Assembly (NCBI GenBank): GCA_018894105.1 | Contig: CM032117.1 | Coordinates: 29,182,501 to 29,246,500, forward strand | Origin: Jacaranda mimosifolia | Lineage: Eukaryota > Streptophyta > Magnoliopsida > Lamiales > Bignoniaceae | Length of the DNA: 64,000 bases | Direction: 5' to 3' | Part shown: in pieces, positions 45,911 to 57,986 of the stretch | How the letters are laid out: every line of letters begins with the position of its first letter | Position numbering within the stretch: the stretch's first letter is position 1 | The notes under the pieces: model-generated | Database searches by the model: none | Seen by the model: only the letters and a program-made list of their open reading frames with translations | What the model was told of the DNA's origin: nothing | Position numbers and translations under genes: made by a program

Positions 45911-47462
45911 CTCTTACAAGTTGGCATATGAATTTGGATTTTGTGTGAATTTGGATTTTATTTGGAATCTTCATTTCATCACATGAAATGTCATCCAAAT
46001 AAATTCCAATTCCACATCAAATGAACATTTTATTTGATTTTTCCCTCCAAAATTGATTCTTCATTTTAATTAAATTAAACACTTTAATTTAATTAATTAC
46101 CGTTGATTTAACTATTAAGTCAATTTGCTTAATCCTTTAAGCAAGCTATTGTTAGCTTGACCAATTGATTATCATGTCATGCCAAATAATTAATTCCTTA
46201 ATTAAATTGTCTAATTTAACTTCTTAAATTAATTGGATCAATTTAACATAATTGACCAAGCTAAAATGACCACAAATGTGTCAATCGATCAACCTCCAAA
46301 TTAGTCATGAAGAATTTTTCTAACTCTTAGAAAATTCCCTTTCATCAAATAGGATTTGCAATTGGATTTTGTGTGTGACCCATCAAGTTCTACCATTCAT
46401 TGGACATGGGCTTACAACTCTTGTGACTTGTAGAATATCAAATATTCACATTAGTTTAAACTCCTTTAAACTAATGATTTAATTCAATTAATCTCATTAA
46501 TTGAAGAGTACCTAATCTCCATGTTCAATGTCCAATCTCAAGCCCATGGAGCCCAACTAGTTGGCCGAAATGAATGCTTTTGGAGAATTATTCTAGTTCT
46601 ATGTGTCCCATGCAAATATGGTCTTTCCGTCACCTATCTTCCTTTCGTTACCTATCTCTCGAAAGAGGCCCACGACAAGATATTTGCCAGTTCCCTAATA
46701 GCCTTGATGCTATGTCTCTATTCTGATGTTTGATTCCCTTTATGACCTCATCTTTGGAAAACTACTTTTCCAAATTGTGTAACTACCTTGCGCAAGGATT
46801 TCTTGGAATTAATCATAATAGAATACATAGAAGATGCACTTACCTTTCACAAAGACAAGAAGTCGGATCCTATCTTGGATCTCAGAAACCTCCATGTCTA
46901 AGTAGCTCATATCTAACCTCAACCCGAAAGACCCACTGAGTGGTCAAGGAAGAGTTAACGCATGAGAACCTAAACACAAAGTTACCATGGATCCTTAGGT
47001 AAAAGGACTAATAATATGCACTAACGTAAGCTAGAGACTTTGCCACTATAGCTATCAAGTGGATTCTCCGAGTGGGCCTTCAGTACCTTGTTCTTTAACA
47101 AGCACCCACTAAAATGCACCCATGTCTCACATGATTGCTCATGAAACGGAGTAATATCCAACTCTTGGATTTATGCATTCTCAATGAAAATCTATTCGGA
47201 TCTTAGGTGTCATGCCTCATAAGATCCTACGACTTGGGAGATTTAAGGCCACGACCATGTAAGACTTATTTCATGATCACGACCCAGTACGTGACCAAGT
47301 CCCGTAGTTATGTGTGATCTAAGGGCTTCAACCATATGCTTGTGAAGAAATATAAGCACAAGATGAAGACGGCCATATAATATGAATATCATTCAATCAA
47401 GATTGTATTACAACTGAAATAGTATACACCCAATCTCATTGGCTATGAGGAATTTTTCTAAC
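45911..47462 (-). repeat. Minus-strand copia LTR fragment (C4)
   Basis: Homologous to C2's LTR outer part. It begins within the LTR, directly after TTGATGAATTG (45900-45910). The outer edge near 47462 is degraded (GGAATTTTTCTAAC). It joins internal copia sequence at GATCTCCCATTTG. Confidence 0.75.
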
Positions 47463-48063
47463 GATCTCCCATTTGTCCTAAAGCCAATGCCATATAGTCT
47501 TAAGACTTATTTTCTCAAGATGTCCTTCAAAGACCTTTTGGGTTAGGGTTTAGTCAGTGGATCTGTTATATTCTCTTTCAAGGTAACTCGTTCCATTCTA
47601 ATATCGCCTCTACCAATGATCTCCCTTATCAAATGATATCGCCTCAAAATATGCTTGGATCGCTGATGAAAACTCCTTCATTTGCAGTTTTCAAAGCAGC
47701 AATATATTTTACCTTAGTAGTTGAGTTGGCAATGGTGTCTTATTTGGAACTCTTCCAACTCACTGCGACACCATTAAGGTAAAATATAGATCGAGAAGAG
47801 GATTTTAAGTCATCTACATTGGATTGGAAACTAGAATCTAAAAATTCCTCAAGTTTCAATTCTCTATTTTTGCATACCAGAAACAAATCCTTAGTCCTTT
47901 CTCAAGTACTTAAGGATTGCTTTAACGGCCATCCTGTGACTCTCACTGGGGTTGGATTGGAAACAACTTGTAATACTCAGAGTGTGTGCCACATTCAATC
48001 TTGTATATTGAATGGCATACATTGTACTTTCAATAGCGGAAACACAAGGTATGTGGAACATCT
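47463..48063 (-). pseudogene. Copia RNase H 3' fragment (C4)
   Basis: The sense strand corresponds to the last ~200 codons of copia pol (compare 53,560-54,242): the block around MSHIPYASAIGSIMYAV, then the RNase H region, ending before the polypurine tract. The middle, including the segment that would encode the STSGFIF region, is partly deleted, with a jump near 47665. Stops are numerous. It is truncated where a plus-strand LTR start abuts it at 48064. Confidence 0.7.
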
Positions 48064-48616
48064 TGTTGGAATAGTGCCCTGCAAGCCAATTAGATTGGCC
48101 TTGTAAACTATTTCCTTGTAAGACAATCTTAATTGTATGATATTCATTAGATGGGCATCTTCATCTTATACTATTTATTTACTTCACTAGCATTTGAATG
48201 AATCCCTTAGATCACATAAGACTATGGGACTAGATTACACATTGGATGGTGATATGGAATAAGTTTTACATGATCGTGATATTAAATCTTCCAAGTCATA
48301 GGATCTTACGAAACATGGCATCTAAGATCCGGATAGATTTGTACTAACGATACATAAATACAAGAATTGGATGTTGCTCCATTCCATGAGCAATCCCATA
48401 TGAAATATGGATGCATGTTAATGGGTGCTTGTTAGAGAACAAGGCATTGAAGAACTGCTAGAGAATCCACTAGATAGCAGGAGTGGTAAGTCGATAGTGG
48501 CAGTTCTCCAGCTTACGCTACTGCATATAATTGGTCCTCTAACCTGAGGTTCCATGGTAACCTTGTGTTTGGTGCTCACGCTTTGACTCATTCTTGGTCA
48601 CTTAGCAGGCCATTGC
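48064..48616 (+). repeat. Plus-strand copia LTR 5' fragment
   Basis: Starts TGTTGGAATAGTGCCC and follows the family LTR for about 550 bp to CACTTAGCAGGCC. It then joins copia leader sequence at TTGATGAATTG (48617-48627). Confidence 0.75.
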
Positions 48617-50397
48617 TTGATGAATTGAAATCATGCTATTATGTTATTTAAGTGTTGATTCATGTTTTAAGTATGTTTCAAAATATAGTGATAAATGTTG
48701 AACGTTGATTTGGCATTTATTGATGTTATATGTTGATATAGCATGTTGAATTTTGATCAAAAGAGTTTTGGTCAATTTTGGATTCAATTTGATTGGAGTA
48801 GTATTGGAGATTTTGAAGAATATGATTCTAGCTTTTTCTAATTTTTGAATGCATGTTTGAGCACTTGAATTTCCTTTTTTACTAGATGTTTTAAATCTAG
48901 AAATTCATCTATAATGTAGTGTTGGAAACATGTGCTAAAACTATTGGAGCATGAAAGTTGAGTGGAAAATAACACACTTTGAAACCCCAAAAATAAGGGC
49001 TGCCGAGCAGCCGTGTGCCCAAGCTGGGTGGCAACCACTGTTTTGTGGTTTTTGTGAGTTTTGAGTGCTTTTCCAACTCCTTTTGTGCTTGAAATGATTT
49101 TGCACCACGCATGGTAGATGCACAAATGTTGTCCAAGTTCTCAAAATTATATTTGACATTTTTGAATGTCTTTGAAAATTGGTTAAAGTTAATCTTCCAA
49201 TAGTAGCATAAATGTTATGCTTGTTCAATTATTTGTTTATGAGATAAGCATTTAATTGATAGAATTAATTGTTAATTCTAGATTTATTTATTGTTCATTT
49301 AATTGTTGAATGAATGATGAATGAATAGGGATGATCATGAGCCTTTAATATTGATTTTTATTGTTTCAAGTTGTTCAAACGTGTTGCATTAAATTAAGGC
49401 TTGCATGCCTCTTTAATTCTACCTTGCAAATGTTATGAGAGTAGAATCAATAGGAGTAAGGATTTCCTATTCATGTAAATGTTACATGGAGTAATGGAGG
49501 TCAATGGAAGCATGGAGACTTTTGAAAGCCCATGAATGTATGGGATACAATCATGCAATAGCTATATTTAATCAACCCACCTAAAATCAACTTGGTGGTG
49601 CACCTATGGCTCTAAGTGCACCACTTAGTTAGGCTTATGGTCATCCCACCCTAGGAGCATGCTAGGCGCATTTACTTATTTATGCTTTTCATATCCTATT
49701 AATGTATGAGATGCATGTTTAGGATATAGAAAACCTAAATAAGAAGATAAAAAATGATGAGATCTTTGCAAGCAAAAACCCTCCACTTAGAATATCTAAG
49801 TGCTTTTCACTATTAAGTCAAAATGGATACAAATTAAAAGATTTTTAATTAATCCAAGCCTTCTACCAATAGTATACGTCATGATGATGCTACCAAATTT
49901 GTGTGATGGCACTCGAAGCGGGGGTCACACTTAGGAGGAAAGCTGTGAGCATATACTTTGCATATAATGCACCTTTGAATTGAGAACCTCCATGCATTGG
50001 CACTCAAAGCGAGGGATGACATGGAGCCATCTCGAATCAAATTTTGATTGGTAGGTATGACTTAACACTTAGTAATGTAGATGCACTCGAAGCGGGGTGT
50101 CTATATGAAAAGTAAGACAAAATATATAAAGAGTTGCATGAGATGCAATTAGCAAGTGTTGCTTACCTTTCGATTGTTTGTGGATGGCACTCGAAGGGGG
50201 GGTCCACTTACAAGTCCTTAGGATCTTGATTCTCACTAGGAAATATGATTTCCCGAATTCTTCTAAGGGTTGAAGAATTTGATAAAATAGTAGGAGGAAA
50301 ACATGCTTAAAAGACCATAAACATATTTTTAATATCAAATCAATCACATACTTATACTCTTTTTTTGCCTCTTGTAGATTTTTAAATATTCAAACAA
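48617..50397 (+). other. Untranslated leader of copia element C3
   Basis: Matches the reverse complement of 32658-34440. A conserved motif (GGCACTCGAAGCGGGG type) recurs at about 49908, 49999, 50083 and 50185. No coding frame is supported. Confidence 0.75.
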
Positions 50398-51720
50398 ATG
50401 GCTAAAATCCACTTGCAAGCATTTTGGAAACCAATAAATTAACTGGGCCAAACTTCCAAGATTGGTTAAGAAACTTTAAAATCATTCTTGACTCTGAAAA
50501 GTGGACTTGCATCCTTGATCAAAGTCCTGTAGACACAATTAGTGATGACTCCACCGACGCACAATGTGAAATGTTCACAAAATTTGTAAATGATGATCTA
50601 CAAGTGAGGTATGTCATGATAGAATCCATGTCCAATGAGCTCCAAAAGACTCATGAGCACATGAAACATGCTCGAGAGATCTATGTACACTTGCAAGAGT
50701 TGTATGGTGTACAAAGTAGACACGAAATATTCGCTTTGTCTAAAGAGCTCTTTAGGGCAAGGATGAGTGAAGGGTCCAACGTCCATGATCATGGCCTCAA
50801 GATGATAGGACTCATCGAGAAGCTTGGACAGTTAGATGTCATCATGGACAATGACCTTTAAGTGGATTTGATCTTACAATCATTGCCATCGTCATATGAT
50901 CAATTCGTTATGAACTTCAATATGTCCAAGCAAGAGGTAGTGATTAATTAATTGATCAATATGCTTGTGACTGCGGAGTCGACTATGAGAAAGGAGAAGC
51001 CCCTTATGCTTGCATCCTCTTCCAAGTCGAAGGGCCCTAAGGGTTATAGAAAGGACGGTAAGAGAAAGAAGAGCTCTTTTTCAAAAGGGAAGCAACCCGA
51101 GAAAAGTTTCGGGAGGGTTAAGAAGAAGGTTAGAACCAAAGCTAGTTGTTTCCACTGTGGCAAAAAGGGGCATTAGGAAAGAAATTGCAGAGCTTACCTT
51201 GCAACCCTTGAGAAGGGTATGCACTTTATTGAAGTGCACATGACGACTAATTCTTCCACATGGGTATTTGATACCGCATACGGTTCTCACCTTTGTGATT
51301 TGCTACAAGGGATGGAAAGAAGAAAGAGTCTTCGTGAAGGGGATATGATCCTCCGCTTAGGAAATGGAGCAAGAGTTGCGGCCACTTTCCAAGGCGTTAT
51401 CAAGTTAGACTTAGGAAATGCTTGCATTGTACTTGATCCAGTTTATTATGTACCCCATCTTGTTAAGAACATTGTTTCAATTCCCGCTCTTGATAATGAG
51501 GGATTTGATTTTTTATATCGAATGGGAAGTAAATGGCATTAAAGAATGGTTCTTTAATTGCTCAAGGTACATCAATAAATGAATTGTACATACTTGATTC
51601 CCAACCTTCACTAATGCATATTCAATCAAGTAAAAGAAAATTAGATATCCAAGAATATGCCATTCTTTGGCACGCAAGACTTGGTCATATTTCTAATAAT
51701 AGGATGAACAAGTTATAAAC
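50398..51720 (+). pseudogene. Copia gag and protease of C3 (broken)
   Basis: The ATG at 50398 (MAKIHLQ) is thrown out of frame by a 1-base loss near 50420. Capsid then reads METNKLTGPNFQDWLRNF to DVIMDNDL, with a TAA near 50861. The basic region and zinc knuckle CFHCGKKGH lie at 51150-51176, where TGG has become TAG inside the knuckle. Protease follows with WVFDTAYGSHLCD (51260) and a frameshift near 51530. Gag packages RNA and the protease matures the polyprotein in living relatives; neither can work here. Confidence 0.85.
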
Positions 51721-52640
51721 TCTCAAAGAACTAAATGTTAGTGGCATTGAGGATCTTACTACTTGTGAATTTTGTTTAAAGGGAAAAATAACCAAAGCTC
51801 ATTTTGTAGGACCAACGGAGAGTTCCACAAGTCTTTTCGATTTGATCCATACGGACGTTTGTGGACCACTAAGAGTTAGTGGGAGAGGAGGCTATTCTTA
51901 CTTCATCACCTTCACTGATGACTATAGTCGATTCAGACACGTGTTTCTTATGAAGAACAAGTCTGAAGCCTTTGAAAAGTTCAAAGAGTATAGGAATGAA
52001 GTAGAAAAGCAATTGGGGCTAAGTATTAAAGCTCTTTGATCGAATCGAGGGGGAGAATACTTGAGCACCGAATTCTTGGATTATCTAAAGGAGAATGAGA
52101 TTCTCTTTCAATGGACTCCACCCGGCACAACCTAACATAATAGAGTAGTCGAGAGGAGAAATCGTACCTTGTTGGACATGGTACGTTCCACGATGAATTT
52201 TTTTGATGTGCCCATATCCTTTTGGGGATACGCTTTAGAAATAGCAGTGAAGCTACTAAATATAGCACCTTCAAAGTCGGTGCCCAAAACACCATATGAG
52301 ATATGGTTTGGCAAAGCACCCTCTTACCGATGTCTTAAGGTTTGGGGATCTCCCGCTTACGTGAGATGAATAGTGGGAGATAAGTTAGATAGTAGATCCA
52401 CCTTGTGCAAGTTTGTGGGATATCCTAGAGAGTCTATGGGTTATTATTTCTATGATCCCTCAAAACAAAAGATGTTTATTTCAAGGAATGCCCATTTTTT
52501 GGAAAAGGAATTTCTGTTAAATAGAAATGGTGTTATTGTTGAACTTGATGAAGTTCAAAATGATCAAGAAATTCCACAAGCGGTGGAAATAAGTGAGCTA
52601 GAGAAGCCAAGTACACAACCACTACATAGGTCGGACTGAA
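51721..52640 (+). pseudogene. Copia integrase of C3 (broken)
   Basis: The zinc region lies at 51720-51840 (CEFCLKGK). The core starts DLIHTDVCGPLRVSGRGGYSYF, has FTDDYSRFRHVFLMKNKSEAF, then a stop near 52039 in place of the RSDRGGEY motif, then PGTT*HNRVVERRN and TLLDMVRSTMNF. The C-terminal region continues in frame to 52639 (KVWGSPAYVR, then GYYFYDPSKQKMFISRNAHFLEKEF). Frame breaks occur at 52039, 52136 and 52370. Confidence 0.85.
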
Positions 52641-54242
52641 TCAAGAAGCAAACCGAAAGGTTCAAATGATGATCCAAAGACCTATGAGGAAGCTATTTTG
52701 GACATAGATTCAAGACGTTAACTTGAAGCCATGAGATCCAAAATGGACTCCATGTACTCAAACAAAGTATGGACTTTAGTAGATCCACCAAAGGGAATAG
52801 TTCCCATTGGTTGCAAGTGGATCTATAAGCAAAAGCTTGGAATAGATGGAGAAATGGTAACCTTTAAGGCGCGACTAGTGGCAAAAGATTACACCTAAAG
52901 AACTGTATCGATTTTGAGAAAACCTTTTCACCGGCCGCTATGCCTAAGTCCATTTGGATTCTACTTTCCATAGCCGCATATTATGACTATGAGATATGGC
53001 AAATGGATGTAAAAGAACTTTCCTTAATGGTGACTTTGAAGAAGAAATATATATGGAGCAACCACAAAGTTTTACATCCAAGGGGAGTGAGCAAAAGGTT
53101 TTCAAACTCTAAAGATCTATTTATGGACTCAAACAATCATCCCGAAGTTGGAACATATGTTTTGAAAAAATGGTCAAATCGTTTGGCTTTGTCAAAAATG
53201 TGTATGAATCATATGTATACAAGAAGGCTAGTAGGAGTTCAGTACAGTTTATTGTGCTTTATGTCGATGACATCCTTCTCATTAGGAATGAGGTATGAAT
53301 GTTAGAGTGTACTAAAGCATAGTTATCTGCACAATTCTCCACAAAGAATTTGGGAGAAGAATCCTACATATTGGGAATATGTATCTATAGAGATAGATCT
53401 AAGAGGATGCTGGGGCTATCCCAAACCCCGTACATTGATAAAATACTAAAGAGGTTTAGTATGGAAGAATTCAAGAAAGGATTCCTTTCCATAGGACATA
53501 GCATTCAACTCTCAAAGTCTATGGCCCCCAAGACTGAGGAAAAGAAACGAAGGATGTCTCACATACCTTATGCCTCCGCTATTGGTAGCATAATGTATGC
53601 GGTTTAATGTACAAGACCGGATGTGGCACACTCACTAAGTTGTACCACAAGTAGGTTCCAATCCAATCCTGGTAAGAGTCATTGGATAGCTGTAAAAGCA
53701 ATCCTTAAGTACTTGAGACGGACTAAGGACTTGTTTTGGTATACGGCAATGGAGAATTGAAACTAGAGGGCTTTTCAGATTCAAGTTTCCAATCCAATGT
53801 AGATGACCTCAAATCCACTTCTGGATTTATATTTTGCCTCAATGGCAGCGCAGTGAGTTGGAAGAGTTCCAAACAAGACACCACAGTCGATTCCACTACT
53901 GAAGCAAAATATATTGCGGCTTCAGACGCTGCAAAGGAAGGTGTTTGGATGAAAAACTTCATCGAAGAGTTGAATGTAGTGCCTAGCATTGCTGATCTAG
54001 TTGTTGTCTTCTGTGACAACACCAGGGCGATAGTGCAAGCTAAAGAGCCTAGATCTTATACGAAATTCAAGCACATTTTGAGGCGATATCATTTCACTCG
54101 AGAGATCATTGATAGAGGCGACATCCAAATGGAGAAAGTTGCCTCAGAAGAGAATATAGCAAATCCACTGACAAAGCCCTTAGAGCAAAAGGTTTTTGAA
54201 GAACATCTTCAGAAGATCGGTCTCAAGGCCATGGGGCATTAG
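52641..54242 (+). pseudogene. Copia reverse transcriptase-RNase H of C3 (broken)
   Basis: RT residues are spread across frames: MRSKMDSMYSNKVWTLV, CKWIYKQKLGIDGEMVTFKARLVAK, then IWQMDVK followed by a frameshift. The YVDDILL site lies near 53255-53285 in another frame. The connection at 53350-53607 is LGICIYRDRSKRMLGLSQTPYIDKIL. RNase H (53736-54242, 168 codons, open) has GFSDSSFQSNVDDLKSTSGF, then TEAKYIAASDAAKEGVWMKNF, then VVVFCDNTRAI. It ends at the natural stop 54240-54242, just before the polypurine tract. Confidence 0.9.
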
Positions 54243-54246
54243 CTTT

Positions 54247-54262
54247 AGGGCAAGTGGGAGAT
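54247..54262 (+). other. Polypurine tract of C3
   Basis: AGGGCAAGTGGGAGAT immediately precedes LTR start TGTTGAAATAG. Confidence 0.75.
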
Positions 54263-56420
54263 TGTTGAAATAGTACCCAGCAAGCCAATTAGATTGGCCT
54301 TGAAAAAAGCTATTTCCTTGTAAAACAATCTTGATTGAATGATATTCCTTATATGGCTATTTTCATCTTATGCTTTATATTACTTTACTTGCATTTGGAT
54401 GAAGCCCTTAGATCACACATGACTACGGGACTTGGTTCGGTGATCATGGAATAAGTCTTACATGATCGTGTTCTTAAATCTTTCAAGTCATAGGATATTT
54501 TGAGATAGGGCATTTGAGATCTGGATAAACTTGCACTAACGATGCATAAATCCAAGAATTGGATATTGCTCCGTTCCATGAGCAATTTGTATGAGATATG
54601 GATGCATGTTAGTTGGTGGTTGTTAGAGAATAAGGTACTGAAGACCCTCTGGAGAATCCACTAGATAGCCACAGTAGCAAGTCGATAGTAGTTAATTCTC
54701 CCGCTTATGCCACTGCAATTCTTATTCCTCTAACCTGAGGATCCATGGAAACCTTGTGTCCGGTCCTCATGCTTTGACTCTTCCTCTAACCTGAGGATCC
54801 ATGGAAACCTTGTGTCCGGTCCTCATGCTTTGACTCTTCTTTGCCCACTTAGTGGGTTTTTCAGGTTGAGATTGGGTATGAGCTACTTGACATAGAGGTT
54901 TGTGAGATCCAAGATAGAATCCGACTCTTCACTTTTGTGAAGGGCGAATACATCTCCTATATGTTCTATAATGATCGATTCCAAGAAATCCTTACGCAAG
55001 GTGGTGTGACAATTTGGAAAAGGTGTTTTCCAAAGGTGAGGTCACACAAGGGAATCGAGCATTAAGAATAGAGACATAGTATCAAGGCTATTAGGGAGCT
55101 GGCAAATATCTTGCCCTAGGCCTCTTCCGGGAGATAGGAGATGGAAGGACCATATTTCCACGGTACATGTGAAGCTATGATGGTTCTCTAGAATATTCAT
55201 TTTGGCCAATTAGTTGGGCTCCATGGGCTTGAGGTTGGACATCGACCATGGAGATTGGGTACTCTTCAATTAATGAGATTAATTGAATTGAGTCAATTAG
55301 TTTAAAAGGAGAAGAACCCATGTCCAATGAATGGTATAACATATTGGGTTACACACAAAATCCAAATAGCTTCCAAAATTAGTAGAGCAATTATTCAAGT
55401 GTTGGAAAATTCACCCTTTGGTGATCGATTTTCAAGGTTCCAATCCAACGGTCAATTTTGGTTTGATTGATTTAAGTGTTAAATTAATCAACTAATTTAA
55501 GAGTTAAATTTGACCAATAATTAAGGAGTTAATTATTTGGTACCATATTGACCATCAAATGGACAAGTTAACTTAAAGAGTTAAGTTGACTAATTTAAAC
55601 TTAAGAGTTAATCTTGTTTGATTTAAGAGTTAAATCAAAGATTAATTAATTAGATTAAAGTGTTTAATTTGATTAATGGGAAGAATCCTTTTTGGAGGGA
55701 AAATTTAAATGAAGTGTTCATTTAAATTAGCATCTTAATTAAATTGGAATTAGATTCCAAATGCAATTGAAATGCACATGAAATTCAAGTAAAACTTGAA
55801 TTTGAATTTTGCCAACTTGGCATGCCACTTGGGCAGTCACCTTGAGGAAGGTGTGATGCCAACTTGCATCATACCTTCCACCTTCTATATATAGATATAG
55901 AGGGTGTGCAAAATTTGAAATTAGCTGCTGAAAAGTGTGAGAGTTAGATTCTTGCATTCCCTCCAAAATCTCTCTCTCCATGCATTGCATCATGAGTTGA
56001 AGCTTTGCATTTCTTCTTCTTCCCAACCTGAAAATCGGCCTCCTCTACCTCATTTTCTCTTATCTAAATCCAGCTTCTAGTGAAGGGAAATTTCTAGATT
56101 GTTTGGTGTGTGGATCGTATCAATAGAGGCAAGGCACTTGACTTGCTCAGTTTTGGAAATCCACTTGCAGCAACTTCCGGTTGGTGAATGTTTTTGGAGT
56201 GATCTGGAAGGCTTTTTGGCTCCAATTTTTCAAAATAGCTTCCTCTATGTGTGAAGGTTTTCTAGATTTAATTTCATGATTTTGGAGCAGTTTAGCCTAG
56301 GCAAACGTTGCCGTCGTTCCACTGTGCCAGTTCTAGATAGTTTCTGGATTCGTGAGAGATAGTTGATATTCTCCTTGTTTTTGAGCTACAAAAGGTAATT
56401 CTTCATCCTAAGCCTTTATT
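54263..56420 (+). repeat. 3' LTR of C3 (3' end lost)
   Basis: Starts TGTTGAAATAGTACCC. It is homologous to the minus-strand LTRs at 2519-4508 and 61357-63306. A TATA box (TTCTATATATAGATATAG) lies near 55882-55900. Homology stops at about 56420 (ATCCTAAGCC), short of the expected TG...CA end, where truncated gypsy sequence begins. Confidence 0.85.
54725..54836 (+). repeat. Exact 56-bp tandem duplication in the LTR
   Basis: Two identical 56-bp units (54725-54780 and 54781-54836) beginning TTCCTCTAACCTGAGGATCC. Other LTRs of the family have one. Confidence 0.95.
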
Positions 56421-56477
56421 TTCCAATCGAATGAAGGCGAAGCTCCCCCACACTTACTTGCATACGATTAAATAGAA

Positions 56478-57132
56478 TAAAAGAGAGTCTCTTTGAGATT
56501 TCTTCACCAGGTTCAACACTGAGGTTCTGAAGATTTATGGTCCGTAGATTGAATTTTTTATTGATGTACTATTCTTGGGCTTGCGACCAAAAGAATGCGC
56601 CAATGCTTGGGTTTACAAGCGGCCCAAATCGATGGAAGAACTGCTCGGCCTCGCAGAGAGGTATATGACTCAGGAGGATATAGATAAGCTGAAATATGGT
56701 CATCCTGAGGTCCAGAAGAGGAAAGCCAAAGAAAATGATGACCGCCAGAATAGAGAAGGATGTCGATCCCACATCAAGCGTTTCCATGATTACACTCTGC
56801 TCAATCTCCTGAGAAAAGAAGTGTTATTTTCCATTCAACATGACAACCTTCTGAAGAAGCAGATAAAGCTGACAAAAACTAAAGTAATGAAAAAATCTAA
56901 GAAATATTGTCACTTTCATAAACAGAAGAGCCACGACACTGAAGATTGCTTCAACCTCAATTATGAGATCGAGAGGTTAATCTGTCAAGGCCACCTGAGA
57001 ATGTTCATCAATGAAAGTGCACGACAAGAGCTAGCCAAAATCGATCAAACTCCCCGTAGAGAAACCTCGATTAGCCCAATGAGGGAAGAGAATGGAAAGA
57101 AACCCACAGGGGTCATTAACACTATTGCATGA
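56478..57132 (+). pseudogene. Tat gypsy gag, C-terminal part
   Basis: Begins mid-capsid (RESL, stop, DFFTRFNTEVLKIYGP, stop). It then stays open for 185 codons from 56575 with LFLGLRPKECANAWVYKRPKS and EELLGLAERYM. A knuckle-like motif CHFHKQKSHDTEDCFNL (56920-56970) and EIERLICQGHLRMFI follow, standard for Tat gag. The N-terminal half is missing at the junction with the copia LTR. Confidence 0.85.
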
Positions 57133-57986
57133 GGTCCAACTGTGAGGGATTCCAAGTCATCCAGGAGGCAGCACTAGCGAAGGCTAGATTCAACCAAAAC
57201 CTCTTCGATTGAAACTATTTGTCAACTTTCCACTAGTGCAGAACTAATTTCTTTTTCGAACGCAGACCTATCACACATAGAAAGTCGGGGGTGAGACAAC
57301 AAACTAGATTCCCCTTGGTGGTATCTGTAGAAATTACCAACTTTGACATTAGGAAGATCCTGGTCAACAATGGTAGTTCAGCGAACATCATATTCCTGTT
57401 GACTTTAGAAAGAATGAAGTTGGGAAAGTTGAAGTTCGAACCAATCAGAACATCATTGGTTAGATTTGGAGGAATAGAGATCATATTTGAAGGATCTATC
57501 AACCTCTCTACATCATTTGGGGAAGCTCCTTGGAGGAGGACCCTCACGATAAATTACATGGTCATTGATGCCCCTTTTACGTACAATGCCATAATCGGGC
57601 GATTCGCTCTGAACGATTTTTGTGCTATCGTCTCAACCTATCACATGAAGGTCAAGTTTTTGACCACCACCGACACGGGAGAGCTCTTGTGCAATGTCAA
57701 GGAAGCATGGTATTGTTACACAATCTCAGTCGAGGCCACCGAGCAAAAAAATCGCCCAAAGCCAAGTTCCTCGGGGGATATCCCAATAGTAAATCCTGAG
57801 GAAGGTCAGTCGAGCAAGAAGAGAAAGTTCGAAGAAACTAGAGTGGATCCCATTAGGGAGTTCAAGATAATTGAACTGGAACCGAGGAGCCCGAATAAAA
57901 ACACCAGAATTTGCACTGACTTGGGGGATAACATGGAGTGCCTCATAGTCGATTTCCTCAGGAAAAACACTGACTTTTTTTCTTAG
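57133..57986 (+). pseudogene. Tat gypsy protease region with catalytic Asp lost
   Basis: A 231-codon open frame (57291-57986, GTG at its edge) holds the retropepsin fold: VSVEITNFDIRKILVNNGSSANIIF, TLERMKLGKLKF, TINYMVIDAPFTYNAIIGR, STYHMKVKF. Related elements read VDNGSSADI at the active site; here the aspartate is asparagine (AAC at 57366-57368). The linker that follows (EEGQSSKKRKFEE) leads to RT. A stop at 57984-57986 ends it. Confidence 0.8.

Noticed and set aside
45900..48627. Mutator-type transposon with 11-bp target duplication
   Set aside because: The ends of the insert share no terminal inverted repeat and its content is copia fragments.
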